Positions 4,725 to 8,204 of a stretch of DNA of 8,204 bases are shown here, one piece after another. A program made the translations under genes and the position numbers. The notes beneath the pieces are model-generated. The model did no database searches. It saw only the letters and a list, made by a program, of their open reading frames with translations, and had not been told where the DNA came from. Position 1 is the first letter of the stretch, and each line of letters begins with the position of its first letter. Source of the DNA: CAZFDT01 sp964518335 (GTDB lineage Bacteria > Planctomycetota > Phycisphaerae > Phycisphaerales > Phycisphaeraceae). The DNA lies in assembly GCA_964518335.1 (NCBI GenBank), contig CAZFDT010000129.1:1-8204 (forward strand). The letters run 5' to 3'.

Positions 4725-7349
4725 CTACGCCACCTTTTCGGCGACGGGCTTGTCGGCGGGCTTGGGCGCGGCCTGGTGGTCCTCCCAGAGGATCAGGCCC
4801 GGCTCGACCACGCTCTCAAACATCGGCCCGCCGGGGATGATGCGCACGGCAAACCCATGGCGGCCGCTGGTCGCCGACGAGATCATGCCGCTGAACCGGT
4901 GCTTGCCGCTGCCGAGGTCCTGGTCATGCGTCATGTCATACGCCACGCCGGAAACGATGCGGCCGTCGTTGTCGATCTCGCCGGTGTAGATCTGCACGCG
5001 CACGTCCTCGGGCGACAGCCCGTCGAGCCCGATCACGGCGGACACGGCCATATCCTCGCGGATACCGATCGGCCTGGCGGTGTCGGCCTGAACGTCCTCG
5101 ATGCGCAGGCTGCCCCACGCATGACGCAGCCGGTCCTTCTTGTGCGCCAATTCGACCGACCGCGACAGGTTGTCCTCGGCCAGCACGCGCCCGCGCCGCA
5201 GCGCCGGCACGTAATACTTCTCGGCGTAGTCCTGCACCATGCGGTTGGTGTTGAACTCCGGCGCCAGCACGGCGATGCACTTCTTCATCCGCGCCACCCA
5301 GCCACGCGGCAGGCCGTGGTCGTCCCGGTCGTAAAACAGCGGGATGATCTGCTTCTCCAGCAGGTCGTACAGCGCGCGGCTCTCGATGTCGTCGGCGGCG
5401 TCGGGGTTGGGATACTCCTCGCCGCGGCCGATGGACCAGCCCACCTCGTTGTCGTGAACCTCGTCCCACCAGCCGTCGCGAATGCTGCAGTTGAGCACCC
5501 CGTTGATCGCGGCCTTCATGCCGCTGGTTCCCGACGCCTCCATGCCACGGCGGGGGTTGTTGAGCCAAATGTCGCAGCCCTGCACGAGATAGCGGGCGAC
5601 GTGTATATCGTAGTTTTCGAGGAAGAGAATTTTGTGGCCGTGCGGCGAGTTCTGGGCGAACTGCACGATCTGGCGGATCAGGTCCTTGCCGCCGCCGTCG
5701 GCGGGATGGCTCTTGCCTGCGATGAGGAACTGGACCGGCCGATCCTTGTCGGCGAGCATCTTCAACAGGCGCTGCGGGTCGCGCAGCAGCAGGGTGCCGC
5801 GCTTGTAGGTGGCAAAACGCCGGGCGAACCCGATCGTCAGCGCGTCTGGGCTGAGTTCCTCGCACGCCATGCGTATCTGGTTGGGATTGACGCCTCGAGC
5901 CTCGAACTGCTCCTTGATCTTCCGCCGCGCCCAGATGATGAGTTTCTGCCGACGGCGCTCGTGAACGCGCCACAGCTCCTCGTCGGGCACTTCGTGGATG
6001 TTCCGCCACACCTCGTGGTCGGTCGGGTCGTTCTGCCAGCGGGCGCCGAGGTAGCGGTCGAGAAGCTGGATGAGATCGCCCGAGAGCCACGAGCGGGCAT
6101 GCACGCCGTTGGTCACGTGGCCGATGGGCACTTCGTTCACGGGTACGCGAGGCCAGATGCTGGCCCACATGCTGCGCGACACGACGCCGTGCAGAGCCGA
6201 CACGCCGTTGCACCAGTCGGCGGTGCGGATGGCCAGCACCGCCATCGAGAAGAATTCGTTCTTGCTGAAGACGTTCTCGCGGCCCAGCGCCAGCAGGCCC
6301 TCCATGTCCAACCGCAGCGCGTCGCTGAAGCCCTTGAAATAGCGCTGGATCATCTCGGGGGGGAAGCGGTCGATGCCCGCGGGCACGGGCGTGTGCGTGG
6401 TGAACACGTGGCTGGCCGCCGCCTGCTGCCGCGCTTCGTCGAAGGTGATGTTGCGTTCGGCGATGATCGTGCGAATGCGCTCCAAGGCGAGGAACGCCGA
6501 GTGCCCTTCGTTCATGTGGCACACGTCCGGCCGGATACCGATCGCTTGCAGCGCCCGCACGCCGCCTATGCCCAGCACGATCTCCTGCTTGATGCGGTGC
6601 TCCATGTCGCCGCCGTAGAGCTGCGAGGTGATCTCACGGTCGCCGGGGTGGTTCTCCGTGAGGTTCGTGTCCAGCAGGTACAGCGGAATCCGCCCCACCG
6701 TCACCTGCCACAGCGCGATGGTGACATCGCGGCCGGGCATCTGCACCGTCACCTTGACCTGGTCGCCTGCGTCGTTCTTCACGGGCATGACCGGCAGGTT
6801 GGAAAAGTCCAGGTCGGGGTTGTATTCCTGCTGCCAACCGTCGGGGTTGAGGTACTGTTGGAAGTAGCCGCGGCGATAGAGCAGGCCGATGGCGATCAGG
6901 GGCATGCCCAGCTCGCTGGCGGACTTGAGGTGGTCGCCGGCGAGGCAGCCCAGACCGCCGGAGTAAATCTGCAGGCACTCAGTGAGCCCGAACTCGGCAC
7001 AGAAGTAGGCGATGGCGAAGTTGGGCAGGTCGGGGTAGCGGTGCTTGAGCCAGGGTGTGCGTTCGAGGTGACGTCGCTGGTTGAAGACGACGCGCGACAG
7101 CGAGTTGAGGAAGCCCTCGTCGCGGGCGAAGCGGTCGAGCGTCGCCTGCGGGCACATGCCCAGCATCTTGACGGGGTTGTGGTTCGTGCGCGCCCACAGC
7201 CCCCGGTCGAGGCGCACAAACAACTCCACCGCCTCGGGGTGCCAGGTCCACCAGAGGTTATGGGCCACCTCCAGCAACGGCTGCAGCGGCTCGGGCAACG
7301 TCGGAACCACCTCAAACGCGCGGATCCTCGCCAGGTCTGGACTGAGCAT
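4725..7349 (-). CDS. glgP: Alpha-glucan (glycogen/maltodextrin) phosphorylase, GT35
   Basis: The enzyme cleaves alpha-1,4-glucan with phosphate to glucose 1-phosphate, using pyridoxal phosphate. The 874 residues begin with a DUF3417-type domain (about 15-125, with AHNLWWTWHPEA at 29-40). The GT35 catalytic region follows: CAEFGLTECLQIYSGGLG (117-134), HMNEGHSAF (278-286), THTPVPAGIDRF (318-329), HVTNGVHARSW (411-421), the phosphate-site ARRFATYKR (509-517) and EASGTSGMKAAING (604-617). K612 should be the PLP lysine. The C-terminal beta-rich part (about 770-858) is typical of the short alpha-glucan phosphorylase group rather than of animal-type enzymes. ATG at 7349 has AGGGA about 7 nt upstream. 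It is the first gene of a leftward unit whose later genes are not glycogen genes. No glgA, glgB or glgC is visible nearby. Key residues are intact. Confidence 0.95.
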   Translation of the reverse strand: MLSPDLARIRAFEVVPTLPEPLQPLLEVAHNLWWTWHPEAVELFVRLDRGLWARTNHNPVKMLGMCPQATLDRFARDEGFLNSLSRVVFNQRRHLERTPWLKHRYPDLPNFAIAYFCAEFGLTECLQIYSGGLGCLAGDHLKSASELGMPLIAIGLLYRRGYFQQYLNPDGWQQEYNPDLDFSNLPVMPVKNDAGDQVKVTVQMPGRDVTIALWQVTVGRIPLYLLDTNLTENHPGDREITSQLYGGDMEHRIKQEIVLGIGGVRALQAIGIRPDVCHMNEGHSAFLALERIRTIIAERNITFDEARQQAAASHVFTTHTPVPAGIDRFPPEMIQRYFKGFSDALRLDMEGLLALGRENVFSKNEFFSMAVLAIRTADWCNGVSALHGVVSRSMWASIWPRVPVNEVPIGHVTNGVHARSWLSGDLIQLLDRYLGARWQNDPTDHEVWRNIHEVPDEELWRVHERRRQKLIIWARRKIKEQFEARGVNPNQIRMACEELSPDALTIGFARRFATYKRGTLLLRDPQRLLKMLADKDRPVQFLIAGKSHPADGGGKDLIRQIVQFAQNSPHGHKILFLENYDIHVARYLVQGCDIWLNNPRRGMEASGTSGMKAAINGVLNCSIRDGWWDEVHDNEVGWSIGRGEEYPNPDAADDIESRALYDLLEKQIIPLFYDRDDHGLPRGWVARMKKCIAVLAPEFNTNRMVQDYAEKYYVPALRRGRVLAEDNLSRSVELAHKKDRLRHAWGSLRIEDVQADTARPIGIREDMAVSAVIGLDGLSPEDVRVQIYTGEIDNDGRIVSGVAYDMTHDQDLGSGKHRFSGMISSATSGRHGFAVRIIPGGPMFESVVEPGLILWEDHQAAPKPADKPVAEKVA

Positions 7350-7420
7350 GCATCATCCCTGATCGAAAAGAGGGTTGTGCCGGCTGTGCGATCGAACACA
7401 CCGGCGGCAGGCCGAAAGAT

Positions 7421-7449
7421 GTTATATCGGTCATTCGCCTCCAAGCCAA
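7421..7449 (-). promoter_or_regulatory. Candidate sigma-70 promoter of the glgP operon
   Basis: On the minus strand TTGGCT (7449-7444) and TATAAC (7426-7421) are separated by exactly 17 bp. They match the -35 and -10 consensus at four and five of six positions. Initiation near 7414 would give a leader of about 65 nt before the glgP ATG. It is the best promoter-like pair in the 194-bp gap between ptsN and glgP. Confidence 0.45.
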
Positions 7450-7463
7450 GCAACGTCCCCCAC

Positions 7464-7489
7464 AAAAGCCCGGAGCCGTGTTGGCTTTT
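7464..7489 (-). terminator. Candidate intrinsic terminator after ptsN
   Basis: On the minus strand AAAAGCC and GGCTTTT form a perfect 7-bp stem around a 12-nt loop, 54 nt past the ptsN stop. The T-run within the 3' arm resembles an intrinsic terminator, though the G/C part is only three pairs. It lies upstream of the glgP promoter candidate and would separate the two units. Confidence 0.4.
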
Positions 7490-7543
7490 CGTGAGCGACA
7501 CAGGCGGCGCGTCGCAGGCGATGCGGCGAACAAAGGCGGGGGC

Positions 7544-8011
7544 TCACAACGGCAGGTCCGCCTCGTGCTTCTGGATCAGACCGTAGAGGTCCTGGCTGGA
7601 CTGGGCCGACTTGATCGCGTCGCGGAAGCGCTCATCGGTGAGCAGGCGGCTGATGCGGGCCAGGGCCTGGATGTGCGGGCCGGTCTGATCCACGGGTGAG
7701 GCCAGGAGGAAGATCAGCTCGACGGGCTTGCGGTCGATCGACTCGAACTCGATGGGAGTGGGCGCTTTGCCCATGGCCATGACGAGCTTGGGGCAACCGA
7801 CGATTTTGCCGTGGGGGATGGCGATGCCGTGGCCGATGCCGGTGGTGCGGGTCATCTCGCGCGCCCAGACGGCCTGCTTGAGTTCGTCGGCGACCTTGAT
7901 GACGCCGGCGGCAGCCAGCACGTCGGCCAACTCGAAAATCGCCGCCTGCTTGGTCGTGGCAGCCAGCGGCACTTTCACACAGTCGGGCTGGAGTATGTCG
8001 GTAATCCGCAT
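7544..8011 (-). CDS. ptsN: PTS EIIA-type phosphocarrier, PtsN/fructose family
   Basis: The protein has 155 residues, the normal length for a stand-alone EIIA-Ntr/EIIA-Fru domain. The start RITDILQPDCV (2-12) and the active-site segment TTGIGHGIAIPHGK (56-69) are typical; H67 is the expected phosphohistidine. PVELIFLLASP (96-106) and HIQALARISRLLTDERF (113-129) complete the fold. No sugar-transport EIIB or EIIC domain is attached, so it is probably a regulatory phosphorelay protein fed by EI and HPr/NPr rather than part of a permease. The start is ATG at 8011, with weak Shine-Dalgarno support. The gene is apparently monocistronic, upstream of and co-oriented with glgP. Regulation of carbon-storage genes by this protein is possible but only inferred. 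Confidence 0.9.
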   Translation of the reverse strand: MRITDILQPDCVKVPLAATTKQAAIFELADVLAAAGVIKVADELKQAVWAREMTRTTGIGHGIAIPHGKIVGCPKLVMAMGKAPTPIEFESIDRKPVELIFLLASPVDQTGPHIQALARISRLLTDERFRDAIKSAQSSQDLYGLIQKHEADLPL

Positions 8012-8076
8012 GGCGACGACGCTGGGTGTGGCGAGGACGGCGGGCCTCGGCAGGCCGCTCGGGGACGAAGCCGGGC

Positions 8077-8105
8077 AGGATACAACTGGCCGCGCCTGTC
8101 ATCAA
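8077..8105 (-). promoter_or_regulatory. Possible promoter of ptsN
   Basis: On the minus strand TTGATG (8105-8100) and TATCCT (8082-8077) are separated by 17 bp, each matching consensus at four of six positions. They lie about 65 bp before the ptsN ATG, between the gene and the repeats at the right edge. Confidence 0.28.
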
Positions 8106-8151
8106 ATTGATCGGCTCGTTGCCGCGCCGCCTTTTCGACATGGACCGAACC

Positions 8152-8204
8152 TGTTGTAGCTCGATAGAACTGACCTCCTAGGTCTCGATAGAAGTGTCCC
8201 TAAC
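8152..8204 (+). mobile_element. Probable insertion-sequence end, cut by the window edge
   Basis: A stretch beginning TGTTGTAGCTCGATAGAACT contains two direct repeats at 24-bp period: CTCGATAGAACTGACC (8160-8175) and CTCGATAGAAGTGTCC (8184-8199), identical at 14 of 16 positions. A TGT boundary followed by repeated transposase-binding-like motifs resembles the termini of IS481-, IS3- or IS21-type elements. No transposase is inside the window; it would lie to the right. The boundary at 8152 is my estimate. An alternative is a regulator-binding array upstream of ptsN. Confidence 0.4.
8160..8199. repeat. Two imperfect 16-bp direct repeats, 24-bp period
   Basis: CTCGATAGAA is repeated exactly, and the next six bases differ only at two positions (CTGACC versus GTGTCC). 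Between the copies lies a small inverted repeat, GACCT-N3-AGGTC. The AT-richer composition differs from the surrounding GC-rich sequence. Confidence 0.75.

Noticed and set aside
4326..7586. 1086-codon open frame on the plus strand opposite glgP
   Set aside because: It is antisense to the clearly recognisable glgP. Its composition (Val, Leu, Arg, His, Asp rich, without motifs) is typical of a high-GC shadow frame kept open by the codon bias of the real gene.
7632..8141. 169-codon minus-strand frame starting upstream of ptsN
   Set aside because: It is out of frame with ptsN and, in the overlap, is Arg/His-rich shadow sequence; no domain is seen in its unique first 40 residues.
1..8204. CRISPR array, tRNA, rRNA or riboswitch
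   Set aside because: No regularly spaced long repeats, no cloverleaf-like segment and no known riboswitch core, including no THI-box ahead of thiL, was recognised by eye.

Overview
This is a high-GC bacterial window, roughly two thirds G+C by eye. The gene set suggests a planctomycete, possibly of the Phycisphaerae type. The clues are a DUF1572-type DinB-fold protein, a Fur-family regulator without most of its metal ligands, a short NfeD-like protein, an alpha-glucan phosphorylase of the DUF3417/GT35 type, and a TsaE fused to a YacG-like zinc finger. The taxonomic guess is inference only.

Layout. Positions 1-322 hold no convincing gene. They carry a 7-bp tandem repeat (five GGGTAT-type units, a G-quadruplex-type pattern) and three 11-bp repeats just past the end of a leftward NfeD-like membrane protein gene (323-844). 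A rightward Fur-family gene (924-1424) diverges from it. It converges at about 1425-1456 on a long leftward gene block.

That block, read from right to left, is: alpha-glucan phosphorylase (7349-4725), a hypothetical protein with an internally duplicated motif (4706-4290), a DUF1572/DinB-fold protein (4293-3778), a VapB-like antitoxin (3750-3460), a VapC-like PIN toxin (3463-3026), ThiL thiamine-monophosphate kinase (3018-2125) and the TsaE-YacG fusion (2128-1457). Three junctions are 4-nt start/stop overlaps and the others are 7, 18 and 27 nt. The block therefore looks like one seven-gene transcription unit with a plausible promoter at 7421-7449. The toxin-antitoxin pair has lower GC and sits inside the unit, with the thiL ribosome-binding site in the last codons of vapC.

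Upstream lies a leftward PtsN-type PTS EIIA gene (8011-7544), separated from glgP by a candidate terminator. The right edge (8152-8204) carries two imperfect 16-bp direct repeats at 24-bp period, starting near a TGT. This looks like the terminal repeats of an insertion sequence that continues beyond the window.

Functionally, the genes link storage-polysaccharide breakdown (glgP), nitrogen/carbon PTS signalling (ptsN), cofactor activation (thiL) and tRNA t6A modification (tsaE), plus a probable TA cassette. No complete novel defence or biosynthetic system is visible. The most unusual items are the TsaE-YacG fusion, the metal-site-depleted Fur protein, the duplicated-motif protein, and the vapBC cassette lodged in a housekeeping operon.
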